A stretch of 64,000 nt of DNA, taken from contig NC_058518.1 of NCBI RefSeq assembly GCF_904849725.1, positions 329,676,581 to 329,740,580 of the forward strand. The letters are read 5' to 3'. Position 1 is the first letter of the stretch. Each line of letters starts with the position of its first letter. A model generated the notes under the pieces. That model ran no database searches. It saw nothing but the letters and a program-made list of their open reading frames with translations, and was not told the origin of the DNA. Shown piece by piece: positions 46,269-58,125 of this stretch. Both the position numbers and the translations under genes were made by a program. The DNA comes from Hordeum vulgare subsp. vulgare (Eukaryota; Streptophyta; Magnoliopsida; Poales; Poaceae).

Positions 46269-47671
46269 AACCAGTGTACATAGCATATAAGTGGAATAGA
46301 ATATGGTGGTAGATATCAAAGGAGTAGAAAGTGGAAAATATAGTCTCACATCAACTAGGCATACCAACGGGGTGTGCATCCAACTTGCTTTCTCATGAAC
46401 AACTTGGGAATTTGAGGAAGCCCGTCATCGGAATATACATGCCAAGTTTATGAAAAAGTGATTCCCACTAGCATATGAATTATATATCATTCTCTATATG
46501 AAGAACAAGGTGCCACTTTGAGGCAAAAGTGTGGTAAAGGATAGTAGAAAAGTCCCTTATATCTTTTTCTCTTATTCATTTTTTATGGTGGGCTCATTTT
46601 TCCTACCCCATTTTTATTTCCTCACTGGGACAATGCTCTAATGATGATGATCATCACACTTTTATTTACATACAACTCAATATGAAAACTGATAAGATGG
46701 TATGATTATGTATGAATGCCTCTGGCAGTGTACCAGGATATGCAAAGATCTAGCATGACATGTATCAAAAATATGATGAATGGTGGCTTTGCCACAAATA
46801 CTATGTCAGCTCTATATGATCATGCAAAGAAATATGATGATGAACGAACTAGTCATGTGAAGTGACGATGGAATTTGCATGACAATATATCTCGGAATGG
46901 CCATGGAAATGCCATGATAGGTAGGTATGGTGGATGCTTTGATGAAGATATAATGAGGCTTATGTGCAACACAGCCTGTCATGTCACGGGGTTTGGATGC
47001 ACCGGCAAAAGTTGCACCGATCCTCGAGTTGAGAATGGGCGATGCACGGTACACAAGAGGCTAGCAAATATGAGGAGGTGAGATTGCATATGTCCATGTT
47101 GTCACATTAGTCATAAAGAACTCATATACTTATTGCAAAATTTTATTAGTTTTATCACATATCAAAGTACTACTCTTATGCCCCGAGGGAGGAGGTTGGT
47201 AGGAGTTAACCATCGCGTGCCCCTTACTCGAAACAACACTAGGATTTATACGAGGAATACAAATGCTCACACATCATCACCATGCCTTTTTAATTTTTTA
47301 GACAAACAAGAAGTTAACACCTCTTAATATCGATACCTATCTGAATTAATAATAATGCACACATACCTTTTTAATATCATCACATCAATATCATTAACCC
47401 ACAATTTCTCTATATGTGTTACATGATGGTTTCAATTATCATTTATTCAATACCTATTATTTTCACACTAGTATTATGACACATGCAAATATCGTCACTA
47501 TATATTTAACTCTCAAACAAATATAAGTGAACAACGAGAGCATACTATTTCTATAAAATATACACGCCATCGTGGTCAAAAAGATATAAGTGAAATAGTA
47601 GAGCAACTACTAAGCTCAAAAGATATAAGTGAAGCACATAGAGTATTCTAATAAATTATGATGATGGTGTC
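46269..47671 (-). other. Athila-1 internal non-coding region, middle part
   Basis: No coding frame is supported. It aligns in blocks with 49660-51060 of Athila-2, for example 'gcatgacaatatatctcggaatg'-like sequence near 46877 and 50341. It carries repeated AAAAGATATAAGTGAA motifs at about 47579 and 47619. Confidence 0.7.
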
Positions 47672-49275
47672 TGCTACTCCAACAAAAGACCTTCCAATGG
47701 CGCCAGCAATAGGCACGTCGACGGGAGAGTACTTGGCTTGATCCTTCCGCTGCGGCTACGCCTCAAGGGACTTCCTAGGAAAGTATGCAAAGGATTTCCC
47801 CCATGGCCTTGGAGCCTTGTGTTAGTGTTCCCTCGAAGCAGAAAGGGTGATGTAGCGTAGCGGTGGTAAGTATTTCCCTCAGTTTGAGGAGTATCTCAAA
47901 ATCCTGCACAAACCCAAAAGCTCGCTCCCAACGCTATGAAGGGGTTGTCAATACCTTATAGATTGTTTGCCAAGTGAGAACTGAAAGCAACAAAGTAACA
48001 AAGCAAAGTAAAAGCGGAGGTGTAAACGATGGATGTGAATAGACCCGGGGGCCGTAGTGTTTACTAGTGGCTTCTTTCATGAAAGCAAGTAGACTGTGGG
48101 TGAACAAATTACTGTCGAGCAATTGATAGAACCGCGCAAAGTCGTGACGATATCTATGCAATGATTATATCTCTATACATCACGTCCAAAACAAGTAGAC
48201 CGATACTTTCTGCATCTACTACTATTACTCCACACGTCGACCGCTATCCATCATGCATCTAGTGTATTAAGTCCATAAGAACAGGAGTAACGCCTTAAGC
48301 AAGATGACATGATCTAGAGGGATAATCTCAAACCAATGATAAAACCCCCATCTTTTTACCCTTGATGGCAACTACTTGATGTGTGCCTTGCTGCCCCTAC
48401 TGTCAGTGGGAAAGGTCATCACATGTTAGAACCCAAAACCAAGTACTTCTCCCATTGCAAGAATCATAGATCTAGTTGGCCAAACAAAACCCAAGACTCG
48501 GAGAGACTTACAAGGATATCAAATCATGCATATAAGAAATCAACAAAGACTCAAATATATATCATAGATAATCTGATCACAAATCCACAATTCATCGGAT
48601 CTCGACAAACACACCGCCAACGAAGATTACATCGGCTAGGTTTCCATGAAGATCATGGAGAACTTTGTATTGAAGATCCAAGAGAGAGAAGAAGCCATCT
48701 AGCTACTAACTACGGACCCGTAGGTCTGAAGTGAACTACTCACGAGTCATTGGAGGGGCGATGATGATGATGAAGAAGCCCTCCAACTCCAAAGTCCCCT
48801 CCGGCAGGGCGCCGATAAGGGTCTCCAGATGAGATCTCGCGAAAACGGAAGCTTGCAGCGGCGGAAAAGTATTTTCGAGGCTCCCCTGATTTTTTGCTGA
48901 ATATTTGGGAATATATAAGCCAAGGATCTAGGTCAGGGGGCGGCTAGGGAGGCCACAAGCCCTGACACCGCCGCCTCCCCCTGGTGGCGGAGTGGGAGCT
49001 TGTGGGATCCCTGGGGCCCACCTGGCTTGGCCCAAAGCCCCCCTGATCTTCTTCCGTTCGGGAAAAAATCATTTCGGTGTTTTTATTCCGTTTGGACTCC
49101 GTTCCAAAATCAGATATGAAAAGAGTCAAAAACACAGAAAAAACAGGAACTAGCACTTGGTACTGAATTAGTAAGTTAGTCCCAAAAAAGATATAAAAGG
49201 TACATAAAACATCCAAACAAGACAAGATAACAGCATGAAACCATCAAAAATTATAGATAGGTTTGAGACGTATCA
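47672..49275 (-). repeat. Athila-2 3' LTR (1604 bp)
   Basis: It aligns with 53303-54929 over its full length. The purine-rich tract AAGCTTGGGGATGCT (minus strand) abuts it at 49276-49290. ORFs within it are not coding. Confidence 0.9.
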
Positions 49276-51942
49276 AGCATCCCCAAGCTTAACTCCTACT
49301 CGTCCTCGAGTAGGGAAGTGATAAAGAATGAATTTTTGATGCTTTCATACTACCTAGCATAGATGTCCTCTGTAATTCCTCTTATGTGACGTGAATATTC
49401 AGATCCATTAGATTCAAAACAATAGTTTGCTATTGACGTGGAAACAATAATAATTCAAGCAAACTAGCAAGGTAATCATGAACTTTCAAAATAAGAAGGC
49501 CAAGAGATAGTTATCCCTACAAAAGCAAATAGTCTGGCTATGCTCTATCATCATTCCACAACGAATTTAAATCATGCACAACCCCGGTATTGGCCAAGTA
49601 ATTGTTTCACACCTTCAATTTCTCAAACCTTTTCAACTCTCACGCAATACATGAGTGTGAGCCATGGTTATAGCACTATAGATGGTGTGGAATGTGGAGG
49701 AGGTTGCAAGACAAAAAAGGAGAAGATAGTCACATTAACTAGGCATATCAATGAGCTGTGGAGATGCTCGTCAATAGATATCAATGTGATGAGTAGGGAT
49801 TGCCATACAAATGATGCACTAGAGCTACGAGTATGTGAAAGCTCTTAAAGAAAACTAGTGCGTGTGCATCCAACTTTCTTGCTCACGAAGACCTAAGGCA
49901 ATTTTGAGGAAGCCTATCATTGGAATATAACAGCCAAGTTATATAATGAAAATTTCCCACTAGCTATATGGTGGTGACAAAACAAGAGACTCTCAATCAT
50001 GAAGATCATGGTGCTTAATATGCACAAGTGTTGAAAAAGTGGTAGCATTGTCCCTTCTCTCTTTTTCTCTTTTTTTAATTTGGTGGGCTCTTTGGCCTCT
50101 TTTTTTTGTGGGCTTCTTTGGCCTCTTTTATTTCCTCACACGGGACAATGCTCCATTAATGATGATCATCACACTTTCAACTCAAAACTTAGAGTAACGA
50201 TGACTCTATATGGAATGCCTTCGGTAGTGTACCCTGGCAATGATCTAGCATGGCATAGACATCAATGGAAACATCATGCTAGCTATCTTACGATCATGCA
50301 ATGGCAATGTAGACGTGGTGGCACATGTCATGGTGGTAGTTGCATGGCAATATATCTCGGAATGACTTTGAAAAAGCCATAGTAGGTAGGTATGGTGGCT
50401 GTTTCGAGGGAGGCTAATGGTGGGTTTTGTGCAACGGCGAAAGTTGCACGGCACTAAGAAGATAGTGACGGTGGAAGGTGAAAGTGCATCTAAACCATGG
50501 ACTCAACATTAGTCATGAAGAACTCATATAATTGTTGCAAAAGTTTTATTAGTAATCGAAACAGAGCATTCAACGATACTCCTAGGGGAAGGGTTGGTAG
50601 GTATAAACCATCGCGCGATCCCGACCGCCACGCAAAGGATGACAATCAATATACTAATCATGCTCAGATTTCATCACATAGCGGTTCACCATACGTGCAT
50701 GCTACGGGAATCACTAACTTCAACACAAATATTTCTAGATCCACAACACCTTACTAGCATGACTTCAATATTACCATAACCACAACTCAAAACTAATTGA
50801 GATGAATCAAACTTCTCTAACTATTCAATGCACATGAAGGTGGAAGTTTTCGTATACCTTTGGATAACTACCCCTTCTGAGACTACTTTCAAAGCATAGA
50901 TCAACTACCAAGCCACACACCACTGTTCTCTAAAATATATAAGTGAAGCACATAGAGCAAAAGTATCTATCTCAAAAGATATAAGTGAAGCACATGTGAG
51001 CTGAATTGTCTACCAAAAGATATAAGTGAAGCTCGACAAAATCACGGTGTGTGCATGTCTCTCTCTCTAGGTGTGCAGCAAGGATGATTCTGACACAACA
51101 AAAATGAAAGACTCCTACGATACAAGACGCTCCAAGAAAAAACACATAACATGTGGTGAATAAAAATATAGCCCCAAGTAACGTTACCGATGGATTGAAG
51201 ACGAGAGAGGGGATGCCTTCCCGGGGCATCCCCAAGCTTAGGCTTTTACGACATACTTGAATATCTTGGGGTGCCTTGGCCATCCCCAAGCTTGAGATCT
51301 TGCTAGTATTTATCTCTTTGTCCCTAAGAACTTCACCCAAAACTTGAAAACTTCACAACACGAAACTTAAACAGAAACTCGTGATAACATTAGTACAAGA
51401 AAGCAAACCACCACTTCCTTAGGTACTGTAGCAAACTTAAATTCTACTTGTGCTCATGTTGAGTTACTGTACTTTCAATCTTCCATGGCTAATACCCCCC
51501 GATACTATCCATAGTTTCATCAAAATAAGCAACCAACACAACAAAAATAGAATCTGTTAACAGCAGACCAGTTTGTAGCAATCTGTATATTTCGTATACC
51601 TCTGGTACTTCAAAAATTCTGAACAATTACGACAGTCTGAAGAATTTTTGTAGCAATCAGAAGCAAAAAGAATCAACTCAAAAGGTCTTACAAAAAAAAC
51701 GAAAATTCTTTTCGTGAGCAGAAAGTTTCTGTCTTTTCCAGCATGACCAAATTATCATCCCCAAGACTAATCATAACGGTTTTGCTTGGCACAAACACAA
51801 AAAGAAACACAAAAAACACAATCATAACAGAACTATGAAAGTATGGAAAATACAAAGCAGAAAGAAAAAGGATAAATTCGTTGGGTTGCCTCCCAACAAG
51901 CGCTTTTGTTTAACGCCCTTAGCTAGGCAAAAAGTGATGGAA
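49276..51942 (-). other. Athila-2 3' non-coding region
   Basis: About 2.7 kb without a supportable gene. It contains at least three AAAAGATATAAGTGAAGC motifs between 50930 and 51040, a 'cttggggatg' block repeated near 51225 and 51285, and blocks shared with Athila-1. RT and integrase are absent. Confidence 0.75.
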
Positions 51943-53208
51943 TCACGTATAGTCGTCTTTGGTGCTCAAACCATAAGTAGCCCTCATCGTAGATTCATAA
52001 GGCAATCTTGTTTTGTTTCTAGGAAAGTGCTCCATGCCCTTCTTTAAAGGAAATTGAAATCTAATATTCCCTTCCTTCATATCGATGATAGCACCAATAG
52101 TCCTTAGGAAAGGTCTACCAAGAATAATGGGACATGAAGGATTGCAATCTATGTCAAGTACAATGAAATCCACGGGTACATAGTTCTTATTTGCAACAAT
52201 AAGAACATCATCGATCCTCCCCATGGGTTTCTTGACAGTAGAATCCGCAGGATGCAAATTAAGAGAACACTCTTCAATCTCATGAAAACCAAGAATATCA
52301 CATAAAGATTTTGGAATCGTGGAAACACTAGCACCCAAATCACACAAAGCATTGCACTCATAGGTTTTGATCTTGATGTTGATAGTAGGTTCCCACTCAT
52401 CATGAAGTTTTCTAGGTATAGAGACTTCTAGTTCGAGCTTCTCTTCAAGAGATTTCATCATAGCATCTACGATATGCGCGGTAAAGGCTTTGCTTTGGCT
52501 ATAAGCATGTGGAGAGTTTGCAATAGATTGCATCAAAGAAATGCATTCAAACAAGGAGAAATTATCATAATTGAATTCCTTGAAATCCAAAGTGGGAGTT
52601 TCATTACTACCCAAAATTTTGACTTCTTCTACTCCACTCTCCACACCTTTATCATCAAGATAGGTGGACTCCGAATCATTGGGGCGTTTTTCAACCAAAG
52701 TGGATTCATATCCAGCCCCTCCATAAGTAGGTTTGACACGCGAAAACAAAGATTCAAGAGGAGACACACCAAGCACTTTAAGATCTTCGTTATTTGCATC
52801 ACAAATTTCAGGTTTAGCTGCCATCTTATTGACTAAGGTAGCATGCTTGTCAGAAATTTGGCCCACCAATTTTTCAAGATGAGCAAGCTGGGAATTAAGT
52901 GCAAGGAAATCATTGGCCATATCATCAACCTCTTTATTCAAACAGACCAAAAAGGAATTTTGCTCTTTTAATTCCCTACGGAAGTAACTATTTTGGTCAA
53001 ACTGTGAAGACATGAAACCTTTGACATTAGTTTCAATCTCCTCCAATTTTCTGAAATAGTTTGGTTTGGCCATGAGGAAAGGTCTCTCACGAACAAGCCT
53101 AAGAGCAGGCGGGCAAAAAGGAAAGGCAAAAAGCAAAAGAGAACGGCAAAGGAGAAAGGCAAACGAAAACGACAAATGTGAAGTGGGGGAGAGGAAAACG
53201 AGAGGCAA
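51943..53208 (-). CDS. Athila-2 retropepsin-like ORF without N-terminal Gag domain
   Basis: The 421-codon frame is uninterrupted. The hydrophobic first 45 codons are probably leader, and MAKPNYFRKLEEIE (ATG at 53073) is the more likely start, giving about 376 residues. Roughly 50-105 looks like a coiled coil (EVDDMANDFLALNSQLAHLE). A variable acidic linker follows. Then comes a retropepsin-like domain with CDLGASVSTIPKSLCDILG (active-site Asp present in the DLGAS form usual for Athila as I remember) and the ILGRPFL flap-end motif. The Gag capsid-like domain present in Athila-1 (57477-57899) is absent. No RT or integrase follows. It might help process Gag supplied in trans, but that is inference. 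Confidence 0.75.
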   Translation of the reverse strand: MPLVFLSPTSHLSFSFAFLLCRSLLLFAFPFCPPALRLVRERPFLMAKPNYFRKLEEIETNVKGFMSSQFDQNSYFRRELKEQNSFLVCLNKEVDDMANDFLALNSQLAHLEKLVGQISDKHATLVNKMAAKPEICDANNEDLKVLGVSPLESLFSRVKPTYGGAGYESTLVEKRPNDSESTYLDDKGVESGVEEVKILGSNETPTLDFKEFNYDNFSLFECISLMQSIANSPHAYSQSKAFTAHIVDAMMKSLEEKLELEVSIPRKLHDEWEPTINIKIKTYECNALCDLGASVSTIPKSLCDILGFHEIEECSLNLHPADSTVKKPMGRIDDVLIVANKNYVPVDFIVLDIDCNPSCPIILGRPFLRTIGAIIDMKEGNIRFQFPLKKGMEHFPRNKTRLPYESTMRATYGLSTKDDYT

Positions 53209-53274
53209 CTGGCAACAAAAGTAAATGCAAGAGAAGAGTTTCTGAGACCTACTTGGATAGATCTTGATTTCTCC

Positions 53275-53292
53275 TCCCCGGCAACAGCGCCA
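53275..53292 (-). other. Athila-2 primer-binding site
   Basis: On the minus strand TGGCGCTGTTGCCGGGGA. It differs by one base from the Athila-1 site and from the Athila consensus, which is complementary to tRNA-Asp as I recall. Confidence 0.85.
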
Positions 53293-53302
53293 GAAATACT
53301 TC

Positions 53303-54929
53303 TGCTACTGCAACAAAAGACCTTCCAATGGCGCCAGCAATAGGCACGTCGACGGGAGAGTACTTGGCTTGATCCTTCCGCTGCGGCTACGCCTTAAGGG
53401 ACTTCCTAGGCAAGTATGCAAAGGATTTCTCCCGTGGCCTTTGAGCCCTGCGTTGGTGTTCCCTCGAAGCGGAAAGGGTGATGTAGCGTAGCAGTGGTAA
53501 GTATTTCCCTCAGTTTGAGAACCAAGTTATCAATCCAGTGGAGGAGTATCTCAAGATCCTGCACAAACACAAAAGCTTGCTCCCAACGCTATGAAGGGAT
53601 TGTAAATCCCTTATAGATTGTTTGCCAAGTGAGAACTAAAAGCAACAAAGTAACAAAGCAAAGTAAAAGCGGAGGTGTAAACGATGGATGTGAATAGACC
53701 CGGGGGCCGTAGTGTTTACTAGTGGCTTCTCTCATGAAAGCAAGTAGACGGTGGGTGAACAAATTACTATCGAGCAATTGATAGAACCGCGCAAAGTCGT
53801 GACGATATCTATGCAATGATTATATCTATAGGCATCACGTCCAAAACAAGTAGACCGATACTTTCTGCATCTACTACTATTACTCCACACGTCAACCGCT
53901 ATCCAGCATGCATCTAGTGTATTAAGTCCATAAGAACAGAGTAACGCCTTAAGCAAGATGAAATGATGTAGAGGGATAATCTTAAACCAATGATGAAACC
54001 CCCATCTTTTTACCCTTGATGACAACTACTTGATGTGTGCCTTGCTTCCCTTACCGTCACTGGGAAAGGTCACCACATGGTAGAACCCAAAACCAAGCAC
54101 TTCTCCCATTGCAAGAATCATAGATCTAGTTGGCCAAACAAAACCCAAGACTCGGAGAGACTTACAAGGATATAAAATCATGCATATAAGAAATCAGCAA
54201 AGACTCAAATATATTATAGATAATCTGATCACAAATCCACAATTCATCGGATTTCGACAAACACACCGCCAAAGAAGATTACATCGGATAGATCTCCATG
54301 AAGATCATGGAGAACTTTGTATTGAAGATCCAAGAGAGAGAAGAAGCCATCTAGCTACTAACTACGGACCCGTAGGTCTGAAGTGAACTACTCACTAGTC
54401 ACTGGAGGGGCGATGATGATGATGAAGAAGCCCTCCAACTCCAAAATCCCCTCCGGCAGGGCGCCGAGAAGGGTCTCCAGATGAGATCACGCGGAAACGG
54501 AAGCTTGCGGCGGCGGACAAGTATTTTCGAGGCTCCCTTGATTTTTTGCTGAATATTTGGGAATATAGAGGCCAAGGATCTATGTCAGGTGGAGGCCAGG
54601 GAGGCCACAAGCCCTGACACCGCCACCTCCCCCTGGTGGCGGAGTGGGAGCTTGTGGGTTCCCTGGGGGCCACCTGGCTTGGCCCAGAGGCCCCCTGATC
54701 TTGTTCCGTTCGGGAAAAAAAATCATTCAGGGGTTTTTATTCCGTTTGGACTTCGTTCAAATATCAGATCTGAAAAGAGTCAAAAACATAGAAAAAACAG
54801 GAACTGGCACTTTGTACTGAATTAATAAGTTAGTCCCAAAAAAGATATAAAAGGTACATAAAACATCCAAAGAAGACAAGATAACATCATGAAACCATCA
54901 AAAATTATAGATACGTTTGAGACGTATCA
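53303..54929 (-). repeat. Athila-2 5' LTR (1627 bp)
   Basis: Starts TGATACGTCTCAAACG on the minus strand at 54929 and ends AGTAGCA at 53303, ten bases before the primer site. Compared with 47672-49275 there are frequent substitutions and a 23-bp block (about 53518-53541) missing from the other copy. Confidence 0.9.
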
Positions 54930-54934
54930 ATGTC

Positions 54935-55833
54935 TCTCTCTCAAATAGGCGTGTCCAAAAAATTATCATTGCGGCAAACTGAAAGTAAAAGCAAACAAAA
55001 TCAAATGACGCTCCAAGCAAAACTCATATCATGTAATGAATAAACATATAGGTCCAAGTGACATATCGATGGATTGAGACCAAAGAGGTGATGCCTTCTG
55101 GGCATCCCGAAGCTTAGACACTTGAGTCTTCTTTGAATATTACCTTGGGGTGCCTTGGGCATCTCCAAGCTTAGGATCTTTCCGCTCCTTATTCCTTTGT
55201 CCATCGCGATAGCACCAAAAACTTGAAAACTTCAATCACACAAAACTCAACAATACTTCGTGAGATCCGTTAGTATAAGCAACATATCAAATACTTTAGG
55301 TACTATTATAAATTGATTCATATTTCATTAATGAATAAATAGGTACTATATTCTAACCTAACCATGGCTTATACCCCCCCGATACAATCCATAGCATCAT
55401 CAAAACAAGCAAACTATGCAAGCAAAAAACAAAATTTGTCTAAAACAGAACAATCTGTAAAGATACATTTAATTTTTATACTTACGTAACTCCATAAGTT
55501 CTAAAAAAATTAGGAAGGCCTGAGGAATTTTTGTATCAGTGCTGTGTAAAAATTCAGCTTAAAAATACATTCGTGTAAAATCAGATAATTCCTGCACTGG
55601 ACGCCAAAGTTTCTATTTTTTGCACCGTACCAATTCTACTCATCATAAAAATCATAACAAAGGCTCTACTTGGCACTAACAGTAACTACAACATAAAAAT
55701 ACAATTATTATAGAGGCAACAATCATGTTATCAAAAATAAGCAGAAAGTAAAAACAAAAATAAAGATAACTATTGGGTTGCCTCCCAACAAGCGCTATTG
55801 TTTTACACCCCTAGCTAGGTATATTGCATAGTT
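54935..55833 (-). other. Athila-1 internal non-coding region, protease-proximal part
   Basis: AT-rich with no supportable gene. It aligns with 51060-51942 of Athila-2, for example the 'gcctcccaacaagcgct' block at 55780 and 51888. It lies directly downstream of the protease remnant in element orientation. Confidence 0.7.
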
Positions 55834-56660
55834 TCAAGTATTGTCATCTTTGACACTCCACCCATAAGTAGCTATCATGATTGAGTCATGAGATGGTCTA
55901 ATTATCTTTCTATGTAATTGTTCCATTCCTTTCTTTAATGGCAATTGGAATCTTATGTTTCCCTCTTTCATGTCAATAATTGCACATATAGTTCGTAGAA
56001 AGGGTCTCCCAAGAATTATGGGACAAGTAGGATTGCAATCAATATCAAGCTCAATGAAATCTACACGAACATAATATTTATGGGCAAAGATAAGCACATC
56101 ATTAATTGTACCTAAAGTTTTCTTAATGGTAGAATCCGCAAGATGCAGGTTTAGGGTACATTCCTCAATATTAGTGAGACCAAGCACATCACATAGAGAT
56201 TTAGGTATAGTTGAAACACTAGCACGAGGGTCACACAAAGAACTGAATTCATATCTATCTATCCTCATTTTGATAGTAGGTCCCCACTCATCATGCAACT
56301 TTCTAGGAATATAAACATCGCGATCAAGTTTCTCATCATAAGCTTTTACCATAGCTTCTACTATATATTGAGTAAAAGCTTTGTTTTGTTCATAAGATCT
56401 GGGTGAGCTAATAATGGGTTGCAGTAAGGAAATATATTCTACTACTTAGCAATTATCATAATTAAAGTCCTTGTAATCCGGGATAGTGGGAACATCACTA
56501 GTTAAAGTTTTGACCTCTTCGAACCCACTTTTCAGTTTTAGCATCAAAATCATCACCCTCCAAGCAAACGGGGCGCTCCTTAACTAGAGTGGAGTCATCT
56601 CCACTCCCTTATCATTTATACTCAGAGAAGTAAACAAAGATTCAATAGGAAAGGTACCAA
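55834..56660 (-). pseudogene. Athila-1 protease-like remnant
   Basis: Frame 56352-55834 aligns with the C-terminal half of the Athila-2 ORF. The active-site motif reads CDPRASVSTIP where Athila-2 has CDLGASVSTIP, so Leu-Gly is Pro-Arg. ILGRPFLRTICAI is present. The stretch 56353-56660 carries the acidic linker with frameshifts relative to both neighbours. It is inactive. Confidence 0.8.
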
Positions 56661-57899
56661 TCAGTTTAGGATCTTCATCATTATTCTGGAAAAATCGTAT
56701 GGAGGAGATTTTTCTAAGAATTCTTGTTTAGCTTTCAACTTAGCGGATCTCTCCTTAGTTTCATCAATATATACTTTGAAAGATTTAGTAGTCTCATTAA
56801 AATCAGGCTTAGGAGGTAATGCTTTACTTTTGAGAGTTTCTACATGAAGAGCAATTACATCCATGTTTTTAGCCAAAGTATCAACAACATGGAATATTTC
56901 TTCTACCATAGTATTGAAAACCTTTTTAGAATTAATGAATTCATTAATTGTGTTCTCAAGATAAGAGGGTATCCTATTAGAATTTGTAGAAGAATTTCCA
57001 TAGTTTTTAGAGTAATTGCCGAGATACGGTCTAGCATTGAAATTACCTCTATAAGCGTTGTTGTTGAAATTATTTCGCGGGACAAAGTTCACATAAATAG
57101 CATCATTATTTTGATCAATAAAAGTATACAAGGGCATATCATTGGGATCAACATTATTTTTATTAGCAATCAAATTCATAAGAGCATCCACTCTTTCACT
57201 CAAAGTAGCCATTTCCTCGACAGAATTTACCTTCTTACAAGTTGTAGCTCTCTCGGTATGCCATTGAGAATAATTAATCATGATGTTTTCTAGAAGTTTT
57301 ATGGTATCTCCTAAGGTTACATCCATAAAGGTACCACCAGCAGCAGAATCTAGAAGATTTCTAGACACAAAGTTTAGTCCAGCATAGAAGTTTTGGATAA
57401 TCATCCACAATTTTAAACCATAAGTAGGGCAATTCCTTATCATCAATTTCATTCTCTCCAAATATTATGCAACATGTTATTGATCATGTTGTTTAAAATT
57501 CTTTATTTTCTTTCCAAGGGAGATGGTCCTAGCAGGAGGAAAATACTTTCCAATAAAAGTATCTCTACACTTATCCCATGTTCCAGTACTTTTACGTGGT
57601 AAAGATAAAAACCAAGCTTTAGCTTTATCTCTTAGCGAAAAAGGAAACAATTTTAATTTCATGATATCATTATCCATGTACTTTTTCCTTTGCATATCAC
57701 AAAGTTCAACAAAAATATTAAGATGAGAAGCGGGATCCTCATTAGGATTTCCCGCAAATTGATCTCCCATGGCAAGATTCGTCAATGCAGCATTAATATC
57801 AAAACCCTCCGCACAAGTGGTGGGTGGTATAGGATTACTAATAAAATCATTATTATTAGTATTTGAGAAGTCACACAACTTAGTAGTATGTTTATACAT
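56661..57899 (-). pseudogene. gag: Athila-1 Gag
   Basis: It starts MYKHTTKLCDFSNTNNNDF at 57899. The Athila capsid-like domain follows (INAALTNLAMGDQFAGNPNE, HLNIFVELCDMQRKKYMDND, LRDKAKAWFLSLPR). A stop at 57477-57479 and another about 12 bases on break the frame, but 57461-56661 continues in the same frame with SRNLLDSAAGGTFMDVTLGD and YSQWHTERATTCKKVNSVEE. An Asn-rich stretch and a helical tail end at 56661, where the frame is lost. Gag would form the particle shell. Confidence 0.85.
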
Positions 57900-58125
57900 G
57901 GTGACCGAGCAAGCAAAGTAACAAGCAGGACAAGTAAACTAGCAAGTAAGCAAGCAAAGAAGTAAACTAGTGACTAGAAAAGATAACTTTTTTTGTATTT
58001 TTATTTTTTACGAGATAAACTAAATATAACATAAAATAAAAAATAACAAGTTAATGAAAATTGGTGATAAGTTACTTGGTAGTTGGTGATGATATTCCCC
58101 GGCAACGGCGCCAGAAAATCCTTCC
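57900..58125 (-). other. Athila-1 leader and primer-binding site
   Basis: The primer site TGGCGCCGTTGCCGGGGA (minus strand, 58113-58096) matches the Athila consensus as I remember it. About 190 bp of AT-rich leader with 'agcaagtaagcaagcaaag' repeats leads to the Gag ATG. Confidence 0.85.

Larger units (their letters stand above)
47672..54929 (-). mobile_element. Athila-2: short, pol-less and gag-less Athila derivative
   Basis: The 3' LTR is 47672-49275 and the 5' LTR is 53303-54929, both TGATACGTCTCAAAC...AGTAGCA on the minus strand. The flanking 5-mers GTGTC (47667-47671) and ATGTC (54930-54934) form a TSD with one change. The primer site at 53292-53275 is TGGCGCTGTTGCCGGGGA. The internal region is only about 4 kb. 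It has one open frame (51943-53208) and a long 3' non-coding part. It lies inside the 3' non-coding region of Athila-1. The LTRs have diverged visibly, including a 23-bp indel near 53519. Confidence 0.9.

Noticed and set aside
51500..51830. AT-rich stretch considered as a possible MITE or scaffold-attachment region
   Set aside because: No terminal inverted repeats or target duplication found. It is continuous with the Athila-2 3' region.
52474..52836. 120-codon plus-strand ORF
   Set aside because: It is the reverse-strand shadow of the Athila-2 protease-like ORF and has no recognisable domain.
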